From positions 575,464-639,463 of the forward strand of contig NZ_WKLH01000001.1 in NCBI RefSeq assembly GCF_010882175.1: a stretch of 64,000 nucleotides of DNA. Direction: 5' to 3'. The position numbers and the translations under genes are program-made. Position 1 is the stretch's first letter. The number at the start of each line of letters is the position of its first letter. Below the pieces are notes generated by a model. The model saw only the letters and a program-made list of their open reading frames with translations. It was not told the DNA's origin and ran no database searches. Positions 1-8,847 of this stretch are shown here, in pieces. Source of the DNA: Mangrovibacterium lignilyticum. Lineage in GTDB: Bacteria; Bacteroidota; Bacteroidia; Bacteroidales; Prolixibacteraceae.

Positions 1-510
1 CCGATACGCTCGCGCCGCCCAATGCTGCTTCGATCTCTTCGGCTGTTGGGTTACAACCAATGTCGCCTCCCTGGCTCGCTGCTGTTATCACAGGGGCCTC
101 GGTATCGACTTTCCACATCACGGTGACCTCTACCGGAACGGCTTCATTCAAACATTCGTCTATGGCTGTGAATGTACGGGTCTGGCTCATCATACATCCG
201 TCGGAACTAACGTCTCCGTCACTGTAATCTGCGCTCAGGCCGGTATCACAATTATCCGATACGCTCGCGCCGCCCAATGCTGCTTCGATCTCTTCGGCTG
301 TTGGGTTACAACCAATGTCGCCTCCCTGGCTCGCTGCTGTTATCACAGGGGCCTCGGTATCGACTTTCCACATCACGGTGACCTCTACCGGAACGGCTTC
401 ATTCAAACATTCGTCTACGGCTGTGAATGTACGGGTCTGGCTCATCATACATCCGTCGGAACTAACGGCTCCGTCGCTGGAATCTGCGCTCAGTCCGGTA
501 TCACAATTGT
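1..510 (-). repeat. 255-bp coding tandem repeat (85 aa), two near-identical copies
   Basis: Units 1-255 and 256-510 differ at only about six positions by eye. A third, clearly diverged unit starts at 511 and a weaker one lies upstream in the gene. The period keeps frame. The array probably continues beyond the left edge. Such similarity suggests recent duplication or homogenisation. Confidence 0.9.
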
Positions 511-1936
511 CTGATACGCTCGCGCTGCCCAATGCTGCTTCAATCTCTTCCGCTGTTGGGTTACAACCCAAGTCTTCTCCGGGCATGTCTGCGGTAATAA
601 CCGGTGATTCAAGGTCTTCTTTCCAAGCATAAATTACTTCGCCGACACTTGAATTGTCACAAGCATCGGTTGCAGTATAGGTAAAAGTCTGACTCTTACT
701 GCAATCTCCCGTAATCTCACCGGCTTCACATACAACAGCAATTTCTCCGGCACAATTATCTGTCGCTATCAAATTATCAATACAAACCGGCGGCGTTGGA
801 TTACAACCCAAATCTCCGCCAGCAGGCAATTCCGGAAGCACCGGCGCTTCATTATCGACAACTCCAACAACTAACTCACATTCTGAGTTACAGATTAATC
901 CATCAGAAGACACTGTTAAGGTCAGCGTATAACTTCCACATGCCGAATTGGCCTCTACCGACACTGTTTGTTCATTCTCCCCTGCAGTAATCGTCGCCCC
1001 TCCTGAAACACTCCAGCTATACGACGCATAATCTTCCGGAGCCGAATATTCATTCACAGAACCAGGACAAACGACTTCCAAACCTGTAATCGAACATTTC
1101 GGAGTAGAAATAAAGTCGTCTGCAACAAAGTCATCCAAAGATGCAGTTAACTCTTGAGAAGAACGGGTTTCTAACATAAATGATGATCCGCACAGCTGAA
1201 CAATCTCCTCGCCTAATATGAAAGACAAATCGATATACCCTTCATAAAAAGTATTGGTTTCGTAATCATTATTAATAAACGACCATCCGCCAGGAACCGC
1301 CACAGGTCCTCCATTGTTTTCTGCCACTTGAGCTGGAGTCGTAATTAAATCAAAATGATCGTCTGGGGCAGTTCCATCACCATTACCAGCGCCCACCCAT
1401 TGATAAACTGTAACATTACCGTTTTTACCTCCTCCTGTAAAATCAGCAAGGACCAGCAAGTCTCCAGGAGCAATGTTATGTTGAGGGAAGAAGGCTCCTT
1501 TCCCCTTACTATCGACAGGCAAAGGACCTGTCCCATCTAAAAAGAGCCAAAAACCAATTTGTGCATCACCGTTATTCGAGGTTCGGTCTCCTGCAAAAAA
1601 TAAGGTATCACCCTTTAAAAACACAGCGCCATTGGCGATATCATTTTTTGCTTTGGTCTGGCTTACACTCCAAACCCACTCTTCTGCGGGAATAATGTCT
1701 TTAGTCCCTTCAGTAAACTGGTTGTCAACAACACCATTGCCATATGCATCCTGCACATGGACGTAAGTAGGCAATGGATTTGCGTTTAACATATTCCAAT
1801 CATCCGTATTACCGTCAACCGTAATCTGGGAATACCCACTAAGGCTACAAATAAGTCCACAACAGACCATCACAAATGCCCACAAACGGGCATGACGAGT
1901 TTTTAAATCATAAAAAACCAGGTAGATTTTTTTCAT
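1..1936 (-). CDS. giant surface protein with HYR/Ig-like repeats, 5' part
   Basis: The frame is open from an ATG at 1936 to the left edge with no stop, so about 645 N-terminal residues are visible and the C-terminus is missing. The N-terminus has a basic start and a hydrophobic stretch (about residues 20-40) ending near GYSQ, read as an export signal. Residues about 40-300 form a beta-rich region beginning ITVDGNTDDWN. A PKD/Ig-like part (about 305-380) follows, then units beginning with an APV(I/L) motif and containing GCNPTAEEIEAAL and SDNC, typical of HYR-like modules of Bacteroidota surface proteins. The last two visible units are nearly identical and 85 residues long. Such proteins usually end in a T9SS sorting domain, which would lie outside the window. 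It is transcribed away from the sigma-factor locus. A role in adhesion is inference. Confidence 0.85.
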   Translation of the reverse strand, partial: MKKIYLVFYDLKTRHARLWAFVMVCCGLICSLSGYSQITVDGNTDDWNMLNANPLPTYVHVQDAYGNGVVDNQFTEGTKDIIPAEEWVWSVSQTKAKNDIANGAVFLKGDTLFFAGDRTSNNGDAQIGFWLFLDGTGPLPVDSKGKGAFFPQHNIAPGDLLVLADFTGGGKNGNVTVYQWVGAGNGDGTAPDDHFDLITTPAQVAENNGGPVAVPGGWSFINNDYETNTFYEGYIDLSFILGEEIVQLCGSSFMLETRSSQELTASLDDFVADDFISTPKCSITGLEVVCPGSVNEYSAPEDYASYSWSVSGGATITAGENEQTVSVEANSACGSYTLTLTVSSDGLICNSECELVVGVVDNEAPVLPELPAGGDLGCNPTPPVCIDNLIATDNCAGEIAVVCEAGEITGDCSKSQTFTYTATDACDNSSVGEVIYAWKEDLESPVITADMPGEDLGCNPTAEEIEAALGSASVSDNCDTGLSADSSDGAVSSDGCMMSQTRTFTAVDECLNEAVPVEVTVMWKVDTEAPVITAASQGGDIGCNPTAEEIEAALGGASVSDNCDTGLSADYSDGDVSSDGCMMSQTRTFTAIDECLNEAVPVEVTVMWKVDTEAPVITAASQGGDIGCNPTAEEIEAALGGASVS

Positions 1937-1952
1937 TTCAGGAATCGCTAAA

Positions 1953-2055
1953 ATTTTATCACATAAGTTAAGTACAACAGAGAGGCATTTGAAGAGATAC
2001 CACAAGCTCTTCAAACGAGGACCACGTAACAGTTTTTCTTTCTGTGTGATAAAAT
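1953..2055 (-). repeat. nested inverted repeats in the leader of the surface protein gene
   Basis: The 395-bp gap 1937-2331 between two divergent genes holds two nested inverted repeats. The outer arms are ATTTTATCACA (1953-1963) and TGTGATAAAAT (2045-2055). The inner arms are TTTGAAGAG (1988-1996) and CTCTTCAAA (2007-2015), with a 10-nt loop. They lie within 120 bp upstream of the ATG at 1936, so they could fold in its 5' leader or serve as operators. I recognise no known riboswitch. The rest of the gap shows only a promoter box at 2295. Confidence 0.55.
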
Positions 2056-2294
2056 CGCAATTTCTATACTGGAGATATTTATGGGAGGTTTCCCAAATCG
2101 GCAGTAGCACCAAGTCCTGAAATCACATGAGTTATCAACAATGAATTGTTAATAACCACCCAAAGGAACGACAATCTGATCCCAAAAATCAATAGGTAAT
2201 TTCCACACCCTCAGAATAACAAAATAAATTTTCACTTGTAATTTCCCGACCGCGCATTATTTCTATAGCTATCAGAGCGCTATCTTCTTTTTAT

Positions 2295-2302
2295 TATATT
2301 TG
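2295..2302 (+). promoter_or_regulatory. Bacteroidota -7 box TATATTTG
   Basis: It matches the TAnnTTTG consensus 30 bp before the sigma-factor ATG. No good -33 TTG lies at the usual spacing, so this is a partial promoter match. Confidence 0.45.
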
Positions 2303-2331
2303 TTAAGCAAAATTTAACCAACAGAAACGGG

Positions 2332-2838
2332 ATGCCTGAGGACTTAGATGAAAAAGAATGGTTTGCCCTGACTTTCGACAAACACTATGAATACATTCGA
2401 AACTACCTGTATTATCTTTCCGGCGATATCGCTTTAGCGGAAGATTTAAGCCAGGATGTTTTTCTTCAAGTGTGGGAAGAACGCGCCCATGTTAATCGAC
2501 AGACAGTTCGCTCGTATCTTTTCGCCATCGCCCAAAATTCGTATTTCAAGTATCACCGGAGAAAAAATGTAAAACTCAATTTCATTAATTCTTTATTGAA
2601 TGAAAATGAGCATGAATCACCTGAATTCTTATTAGAACTCAAGGAATTTGGTCAGAAGCTACAGGGAGTGATCGCCGAGATTCCGGATAAAACCAGGGCA
2701 ATTTTTCTAATGAGCCGCATTGACTCGATGAGCTATAGCGAAATTGCTGTAAATTTGGATATCAGCAACAAGGCGGTTGAAAAGCACATGAGCAAAGCTC
2801 TAAAGTATTTAAGATCAAAAGTCGACCGAAAACTTTAA
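2332..2838 (+). CDS. ECF (FecI-type) RNA polymerase sigma-70 factor
   Basis: The 168-residue protein has the two-domain layout of extracytoplasmic-function sigma factors. Region 2 (about residues 10-80) includes ALAEDLSQDVFLQVWE, and region 4 (about 110-165) has the helix-turn-helix MSYSEIAVNLDISNKAVEKH. Bacteroidota members of this family are held by a FecR anti-sigma and released when a TonB-dependent receptor binds its ligand. The gene is followed after 5 bp by fecR and then by such a receptor, the classical surface-signalling order. Which promoters it drives is unknown; the receptor and the second fecR-like unit at 6588 are candidates. Confidence 0.92.
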   Translation: MPEDLDEKEWFALTFDKHYEYIRNYLYYLSGDIALAEDLSQDVFLQVWEERAHVNRQTVRSYLFAIAQNSYFKYHRRKNVKLNFINSLLNENEHESPEFLLELKEFGQKLQGVIAEIPDKTRAIFLMSRIDSMSYSEIAVNLDISNKAVEKHMSKALKYLRSKVDRKL

Positions 2839-2843
2839 ACAGC

Positions 2844-3680
2844 ATGAAACAAGAAAAAGACATCAGAAAGCTGGTTTCAGGCTATAAAGTTCCGGCAACA
2901 AAAACCAAAGCGGAGGCTTGGGAACAACTAACCCGGAAAATATCGGAGAAAGAGCAACCGAAAAAGGAGAAAATACGCCGACTCCCATACTATATCTCAG
3001 CTGCCGCAGCGGCTGCAATTCTTGTTATTTTCTTTTCGCTGAATTCACTACAACCAGTTCAGAAAGCTCAAAACACACAACTTGCTGCTCAACAAACCAT
3101 TTTACCCGACAGCAGTACGGTCGTGTTAAAAACAAATTCCAGCATTAAATACCATGAGCGATTGATCGACGGAGCCAGATTAGTTAAACTTGACGGAGAA
3201 GCGTTTTTTGAAGTCACCAAAGGGAAAAAATTCCAGGTAGATTTCCCAGGAGGAGAGATCGAAGTATTAGGCACAAAATTCAATATTCAGGCATATTCTA
3301 AAAACGTCGGACGGGTTGATTGCTACGAAGGGGCTGTTCGTTTGACAATCAATAAAAACGAATTTTTATTAACCAGAGGAAAAGCAATTAGCTTTACTCC
3401 GAACAGCATTGACGGTCCTTTTGATTTTAGCACCGATGTGGTTACCAATATTTCCAATAACCTTTATCATTGGGCCGACAGACCTCTAAGAGAAATTCTC
3501 ACACTCATTTGTGCGCGCGAAGGTTACCAGCTACAAGCCTCCGAAACCATTCTGGGAAAACGATTCACCGGATCGTTGAACCTGAACAACAGCAAACTCG
3601 CGCTCACAATTCTAACTAAAGCGATGAACCTGGACTACGACTTAACCAACAAACAACTTAGTATCGTTGAAAACAATTAA
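2844..3680 (+). CDS. FecR-family anti-sigma factor
   Basis: The 278-residue protein has a short cytoplasmic N-terminus (about 1-45), a single transmembrane helix (about 49-68, rich in Ala, Ile and Phe), and a periplasmic FecR domain with the typical LPDSSTVVLKTNSSIKY and GEAFFEVTKG segments. A C-terminal DUF4974/STN-like region (about 205-278) follows. It should bind the sigma factor encoded 5 bp upstream and sense the STN domain of the receptor encoded downstream. Its 3' end overlaps the receptor start by 14 bp, which suggests translational coupling. Confidence 0.92.
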   Translation: MKQEKDIRKLVSGYKVPATKTKAEAWEQLTRKISEKEQPKKEKIRRLPYYISAAAAAAILVIFFSLNSLQPVQKAQNTQLAAQQTILPDSSTVVLKTNSSIKYHERLIDGARLVKLDGEAFFEVTKGKKFQVDFPGGEIEVLGTKFNIQAYSKNVGRVDCYEGAVRLTINKNEFLLTRGKAISFTPNSIDGPFDFSTDVVTNISNNLYHWADRPLREILTLICAREGYQLQASETILGKRFTGSLNLNNSKLALTILTKAMNLDYDLTNKQLSIVENN

Positions 3681-6231
3681 GCCTTACTTCACCTTATTAA
3701 TAATTGGCTGTTTATTTTCCATACAGGGATTTTCTCAGGCAAAACAGATAGCGGTCAATGCAAAGCAAAAAGCGTTAAGCTCAGTATTGGAAGAAGTGGC
3801 CTCCCAAAACGACCTTCAATTTGCATTTGATGCCAATTATTTTGCTGAGATAAAGGTTGACCTTACGATTGAAAATAAGAGTCTGGACGATTTTCTCAGC
3901 CTAATTTGCACCCGATACCACTTGATCTCAGAAAAGATAGACAACACGATTGTCATTTATAAAAACCCGGACCCCTTGCCCGAGCCGGAACCTGAGATGG
4001 TTAAATTTTCGGGAATCATCCAGGACGGAACAACCGGAGAACCACTTCTTTTTTGCCACCTCGGTTTTCTAAATTCAGAACATAAAGGAACAACGACCAA
4101 CGAATTGGGAGTCTTTACAACAAACGTTGAAAAGCAGGATAAAATAACAATCGCGATTAGCCATTTGGGCTACCAACGACTGGATACGACCCTATACCTG
4201 TCGCCGGAAAAATTTCACACCATCAACCTGAATCCGTTTTCAATACATATAGAAGCGATCCAGGTTTTTCAACAGGAAAAAGATGTGGTCGAAATGGGCA
4301 ACCAATCCGAGCGCATCGCTTTCAACCCAAAACAATCGGCCAATTTACCACGCGCCGACGACAGCGACCTGATCAGCTCTTTAAGCCTGATTCCCGGGGT
4401 TAGCTTCATTGGAGGACAAACGGCTGGCATTTCAATCAGGGGAAGTTCACCGGACCAGAACCTGGTTGTTTTAGATGGCATACCTGTTTTGGAAACAAGC
4501 CACTTATTTGGGAACCTGAGCGTATTGAACTCAAAATACATTTCGCAGGCATTCGTTTCACGCGGAGCTTTCGATGCTACTTATGGCGAAAAGACATCAG
4601 GCGTGGTTGAACTAAAAGGAAAAAGCAATTACTACAAACCCAGTTTGGACTTATCGGCCAACCTCCTAAATGTAAGTGCAACAGCCAATGTTCCGGTTGG
4701 GAAAGCTGTTTCACTTACCGGCTCCTACCGGCTATCTTACATCGACAAGTGGGAAAATTACCTGTATGAACAAATTCTGGAACAAGGCAGCTCCGACGAT
4801 GGGTCTTCAGTCTCACCAGTTGTACAGTACGATGATCTAAATTTCAAAATAGGAATTAAACCTTCCGACAAGCACGAAATTTCATTCAATTTTCTAAACA
4901 GCAACGACCTGCAAGTGCGCGATTATGAATTTAAAGAGGGCTCGCGTTTTTACCGTTACGAAGATGCAGACAGCGAAAACCGGGGAGTTAGCGGGAACTG
5001 GTTTTACCAAACGACGACAAATTTTCAACAGCAACTAACTATTGGCTACAACGACTTAACCAGAACCTCCTATTCTCACTCGGGAATGGGGCCAAACAGC
5101 CAGGGAAAAGGAGGCAAAGACGAAAAAGATGAGGACCGCAATTATCTGGAAGAATTTTCAGCCAAATGGTCGGGTGAATTGAAAACCGGAGATTTTACCC
5201 ACCAGGTAGGATTTGGTGCCAGCACAAACCAGGTGACCTACGATTACCTTGCCGAACGTTCGACTGGGAATAAACTCACCGACTCGATTGTATTCGATTC
5301 GGAATCGACCGTATACCACGCTTACCTGCAGGAAAAACTCAACCTGTTTGATAAACTTGAGGCCAGAATCGGACTTCGCGCAAATTACCTCGATTTAACA
5401 TCCGAAGTCTACCTGCAACCTCGAATCGGGCTGAAATATAAATTGAATGACTATGTGAATCTGCTATACGCCGGCGGTCTGTACAACCAGTTTCTTTCGC
5501 GCATACGCAAAGTTGATATCAACGGCAACAACGATTTGGTTTGGTTTCTACCAAATGAATCCGGCGAAGGCGTACTGGAAGCACAACAGCATGTACTGGG
5601 AGTGCAATTCGCGCACAACGGCTGGGCCGTTAATGTTGAAGGGTACTACAAAAAAACCGACGGCAAGGTGAATATTTTTTCGGAACAAACAGGCGGCCAG
5701 CAAAAACTGATTGAATACAACCAACGCAACGGCAGCTCCGAAAATATCGGGCTGGATGTACTGCTCCAATATAAACAAGGCAAGTTCACACACATATTAA
5801 CCAGTTCGTTGTCAAAATCGGAAGAACAGTTCGAAGTTTTCAACAACGGAGAAGCCTATCCGTCGTTCGACGACCAGCGCTTTAAAATCCGGTGGACTGA
5901 AATGGCCAAAATTAAAGGCTGGGTTATTGCCAGCAATGTTTATTACCACAGCGGAAGTCCGTATTTGGTATCCGACTCAAATTCAGGGGACTCAGAATTC
6001 GACCGTTTGCCTTATTATATGCAGGCCGACTTATCCTTCATTAAGCGTTTGCAATACAAATTTTTCAATCTAAGCACGGGGGTCTCACTGATGAATATCC
6101 TGAACCGGCAAAATGTCCTGGAGGTCGATTATTTTAACGTATCAGACGCTACCGGATCTTATTCCGTGCGAACCGACATTACAGCCATGCGTTTTACTCC
6201 CGTATTTTTTGTGAATATTCTTCTTCACTAA
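3667..6231 (+). CDS. TonB-dependent outer-membrane receptor with STN domain
   Basis: The start is a TTG at 3667 inside the end of fecR; it gives a clean signal peptide (MKTIKPYFTLL...GFSQ) and no better start is seen. Residues about 30-100 form an STN (secretin/TonB short N-terminal) domain, about 112-195 a carboxypeptidase-regulatory-like domain, about 220-320 a plug containing GVSFIGGQTAGISIRGSSPD, and the remainder a beta-barrel. At 854 residues it is shorter than most SusC proteins and no SusD gene follows, so it fits a FecA-like signalling transporter. The ligand is unknown. The STN domain is expected to contact the FecR periplasmic part and so trigger the sigma factor. Confidence 0.9.
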   Translation: MKTIKPYFTLLIIGCLFSIQGFSQAKQIAVNAKQKALSSVLEEVASQNDLQFAFDANYFAEIKVDLTIENKSLDDFLSLICTRYHLISEKIDNTIVIYKNPDPLPEPEPEMVKFSGIIQDGTTGEPLLFCHLGFLNSEHKGTTTNELGVFTTNVEKQDKITIAISHLGYQRLDTTLYLSPEKFHTINLNPFSIHIEAIQVFQQEKDVVEMGNQSERIAFNPKQSANLPRADDSDLISSLSLIPGVSFIGGQTAGISIRGSSPDQNLVVLDGIPVLETSHLFGNLSVLNSKYISQAFVSRGAFDATYGEKTSGVVELKGKSNYYKPSLDLSANLLNVSATANVPVGKAVSLTGSYRLSYIDKWENYLYEQILEQGSSDDGSSVSPVVQYDDLNFKIGIKPSDKHEISFNFLNSNDLQVRDYEFKEGSRFYRYEDADSENRGVSGNWFYQTTTNFQQQLTIGYNDLTRTSYSHSGMGPNSQGKGGKDEKDEDRNYLEEFSAKWSGELKTGDFTHQVGFGASTNQVTYDYLAERSTGNKLTDSIVFDSESTVYHAYLQEKLNLFDKLEARIGLRANYLDLTSEVYLQPRIGLKYKLNDYVNLLYAGGLYNQFLSRIRKVDINGNNDLVWFLPNESGEGVLEAQQHVLGVQFAHNGWAVNVEGYYKKTDGKVNIFSEQTGGQQKLIEYNQRNGSSENIGLDVLLQYKQGKFTHILTSSLSKSEEQFEVFNNGEAYPSFDDQRFKIRWTEMAKIKGWVIASNVYYHSGSPYLVSDSNSGDSEFDRLPYYMQADLSFIKRLQYKFFNLSTGVSLMNILNRQNVLEVDYFNVSDATGSYSVRTDITAMRFTPVFFVNILLH

Positions 6232-6587
6232 TTAGTTCCCGATTCGCTCGATAATAACGAGGCTCCCTGTAACCAGAATTGGCACATGCTGTCAATAATA
6301 ACGTACGTTTATCACCGGCACCCACAAACAATTCCCTTGGCAGACCGTTCGTCATAAGCATCAACCGTGTCAAATTTCCTTTTAGGACTAATATTTTTTC
6401 TTCAAAAATAAACCGACACAAACAAACACACCAAACAACTATACAGCAACACATTACGAACACACAAAAACCTTCCTACAACATCTAAAAGTGTACTTAT
6501 TTCATCTTTTATTAGAAAAAAAAACAAAATTAGGGGTAGGGTATTTTCCAACGAAAGGATAATAAGCTCAGACAACGAAAAAACATC
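6232..6587 (+). other. intergenic region before the second fecR-like gene
   Basis: This 356-bp stretch holds no convincing gene. An A-rich stretch followed by AGGGGTAGGG lies about 50 bp before the ATG at 6588, where a promoter for the second unit should be. I did not find a remnant of a sigma-factor gene in it. Confidence 0.4.
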
Positions 6588-7466
6588 ATGTTTGAAGCAC
6601 GCAAAATATGTCTACTCTCTGCCTTTCTTGTTCTACCCGCTTCCGAAAATCGGATCGAACAAGTTATTCGTGCATATTGCATTCCGGCACGAAAAGACAA
6701 GCATGCTGCTTACAACGAAACTCTAAAAAAGATTGAAGAAGGTAAAAGACGACGGATTGAGCACGGAGCACTATTACTAAGTCCTGTTTATCGAATCGCA
6801 ATTTCAACCGCTGCTTCTCTCATCCTGATTTTCCTTCTTCAACTTCTTTTATTTAGTCAGACGCGTTTTGAGAGTACAGATCAGGCTGCCACTTTTCGTT
6901 TACCCGACCAATCGAGGGTCGTGTTAAGCGAAAACAGCTCGATCAGTTACTCGAAATATATATGGAATAGAAAAGTAAAATTACAAGGCGAAGCCTACTT
7001 CGAGGTACAAAAGGGAGAAAAGTTTATTGTAAAGACCGATGAAGGTAGTGTGAGCGTTCTTGGAACCCGGTTTCTGATAACAGAAAAGGAAGACAAACTG
7101 AAAGTTAGCTGCTATGAGGGCAAAGTTGCCTACGAAAACAAAAAACTGCAGGAAGTCATACCTGCCGGCACGAGTAAGGAATTTAAAAATGACGAGCTAA
7201 TCAGTTCGGAAACAACAGATGTTACTTACCCGCAGACAGCCGTTTTCAGTGCAAATTATTCAGGCGAACAGCTTAATCAGGTAACGAAAGATTTGGAAGA
7301 TTTTTTCCAGGTAACAATTCATCTTGAAACAAGCCGAAACCTGTTATTCAGCGCAACCCTTGAGACGGCAAATCTTGAGTCAGCCTTAAAAATTATCAGC
7401 CGCTCTCTCAATCTTCATTACTCTTTCAAAACAACTGAAGAAGTATTTTTAACAGAAAAACAGTAA
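6588..7466 (+). CDS. second FecR-like anti-sigma protein, no adjacent sigma gene
   Basis: The 292-residue protein has a transmembrane segment at about residues 64-85 (ISTAASLILIFLLQLLLF), then a FecR core with LPDQSRVVLSENSSISYSK and GEAYFEVQKGEKF, and a C-terminal DUF4974-like part. It is clearly paralogous in layout to the FecR at 2844. The N-terminus is odd: about 19 mostly hydrophobic residues (CLLSAFLVLPAS) precede the usual cytoplasmic domain, and no internal ATG, GTG or TTG offers a better start nearby. It is followed after 6 bp by a DUF4382 lipoprotein gene, so the two are probably cotranscribed. It may control the sigma factor at 2332 or one elsewhere; that is inference. Confidence 0.85.
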   Translation: MFEARKICLLSAFLVLPASENRIEQVIRAYCIPARKDKHAAYNETLKKIEEGKRRRIEHGALLLSPVYRIAISTAASLILIFLLQLLLFSQTRFESTDQAATFRLPDQSRVVLSENSSISYSKYIWNRKVKLQGEAYFEVQKGEKFIVKTDEGSVSVLGTRFLITEKEDKLKVSCYEGKVAYENKKLQEVIPAGTSKEFKNDELISSETTDVTYPQTAVFSANYSGEQLNQVTKDLEDFFQVTIHLETSRNLLFSATLETANLESALKIISRSLNLHYSFKTTEEVFLTEKQ

Positions 7467-7472
7467 AGAGTT

Positions 7473-8660
7473 ATGAAAAGAAAAATTAAATCGTCCCTAG
7501 TATTATTAACTGCATTTGCGTTAGGAGTCCTTGCGTCATGTACCAGTACCGACGAAGGTATCGCCGGCAACGATTCTACAAAAGGCAGTTTAAAGGTTTT
7601 ATTGACCGATGCGCCATTTCCGAGCGATCAAGTCGCAGAAGTTAATGTAACGATCGACAAAGTATCGATTAAAAAAGTAGATGACGCAACAACCGAAGAA
7701 ACAGATGAATCCGGTTTTATAATTCTATCTGAAGAAACTCAGGAATTCAACCTGCTTGATCTTCAAAACGGAATCGTAGCGAATCTTGCAGACACCTCTG
7801 CGATCGAAGTTGGAACTTACAGCGAAATTCGGCTGCATATTGTAAAAGCTGAAGTTGTACTTACTGAAGAAGAAGGCAGTGAGACATTCGATCTAAAAAT
7901 ACCAAGTGGAACCAGCAGTGGTCTAAAAATCAAAATTGACGGTGGTGTCGAAATTAAAGGCAATCTGGAAGCAGTTGTGATTGTTGACTTTGATGTGAGC
8001 CGTTCATTCCTCGTTCAAGGAAATCCAGCAAAAAACGGAAAAGAACTAACTGGATTTAAATTCAAGCCCGTTGTACGTGCCACTGCTCAAGACTTTAGTG
8101 GAGAAATCAGTGGAAAAGTAACCTTCAATTATTACGATGACGCTAATGCGCCATTAGATTCAATAAGCGCTGGAATTCCTGTCTATATTTTAAGTGGAGA
8201 AGATACAATCTCTTCAGCTTTAACCGACGACCAAGGATACTATTCCGTAATAGGACTTGTAGCCGGCACTTACACAGTTGCATGTTCTGTTGACGGTTAT
8301 AATGACTTTAGCGAATCTTATGATGTAATCGAAAAGGAAACAACAACTGTGAATATCAACATGGAGGAGACACTTGGAACAATCGAGGGAACTGTTTCCA
8401 CAACAGAGGGAGAAGGAGAAACTGCGACCACTGTTCTGCTAGGTGGTGTAACTGTTGAAATAAAAAATGCGGCTGACGAAATAATAGCCTCAGCTGTAGC
8501 CAACGAAGAAGGATTTTACAGTGTGGCTGACTTACTTCCAGGAACCTATAAAGTCACATGTAGCGTTGCCACATATGACAGCTTTGAGCAAACCAATGTA
8601 ATAGTCGCAAAAGGCGATGTAATCACGGTTGAGATTTCGCTGTCATTGACATCAATATAG
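7473..8660 (+). CDS. DUF4382 lipoprotein with two carboxypeptidase-regulatory-like domains
   Basis: The 395-residue protein has a signal peptide ending in a lipobox (LGVLASC, Cys about 23). Residues about 37-215 look like DUF4382, with GSLKVLLTDAPFP and VNVTIDKVSIKK. Two carboxypeptidase-regulatory/Ig-like beta-sandwiches follow, about 218-300 and 302-392; each ends in related GTYTVACSVDGY and GTYKVTCSVATY segments. The function of DUF4382 is unknown. Position after a FecR-like gene suggests that its expression is tied to surface signalling. An intrinsic terminator follows 87 bp downstream. Confidence 0.85.
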   Translation: MKRKIKSSLVLLTAFALGVLASCTSTDEGIAGNDSTKGSLKVLLTDAPFPSDQVAEVNVTIDKVSIKKVDDATTEETDESGFIILSEETQEFNLLDLQNGIVANLADTSAIEVGTYSEIRLHIVKAEVVLTEEEGSETFDLKIPSGTSSGLKIKIDGGVEIKGNLEAVVIVDFDVSRSFLVQGNPAKNGKELTGFKFKPVVRATAQDFSGEISGKVTFNYYDDANAPLDSISAGIPVYILSGEDTISSALTDDQGYYSVIGLVAGTYTVACSVDGYNDFSESYDVIEKETTTVNINMEETLGTIEGTVSTTEGEGETATTVLLGGVTVEIKNAADEIIASAVANEEGFYSVADLLPGTYKVTCSVATYDSFEQTNVIVAKGDVITVEISLSLTSI

Positions 8661-8747
8661 TCGAGACAGCAGCAGACGACAAGTCTGCAACTTAAAACGA
8701 ATTCACAACATTTACATACGTGTAAATATATTTCTAAAAGCAAAACG

Positions 8748-8777
8748 AAAGGTATCCTGTGGTGGGATACCTTTTAT
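8748..8777 (+). terminator. intrinsic terminator (bidirectional candidate)
   Basis: Arms AAAGGTATCC (8748-8757) and GGATACCTTT (8765-8774) form a perfect 10-bp stem with a 7-nt loop, with a short T-rich stretch after it. It lies between convergent genes and could serve both. Confidence 0.8.
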
Positions 8778-8847
8778 CTTTTCACCAATTCCGGCAAACC
8801 GTTCCGGCTGGTTTTAATTCTTAGAAACTATCTGCTATTTCCGGAGC

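Noticed and set aside
315-632. Plus-strand frame at the left edge
   Set aside because: It is antisense to the 255-bp repeats of the surface protein, whose minus frame is open to the edge and begins with a signal peptide.
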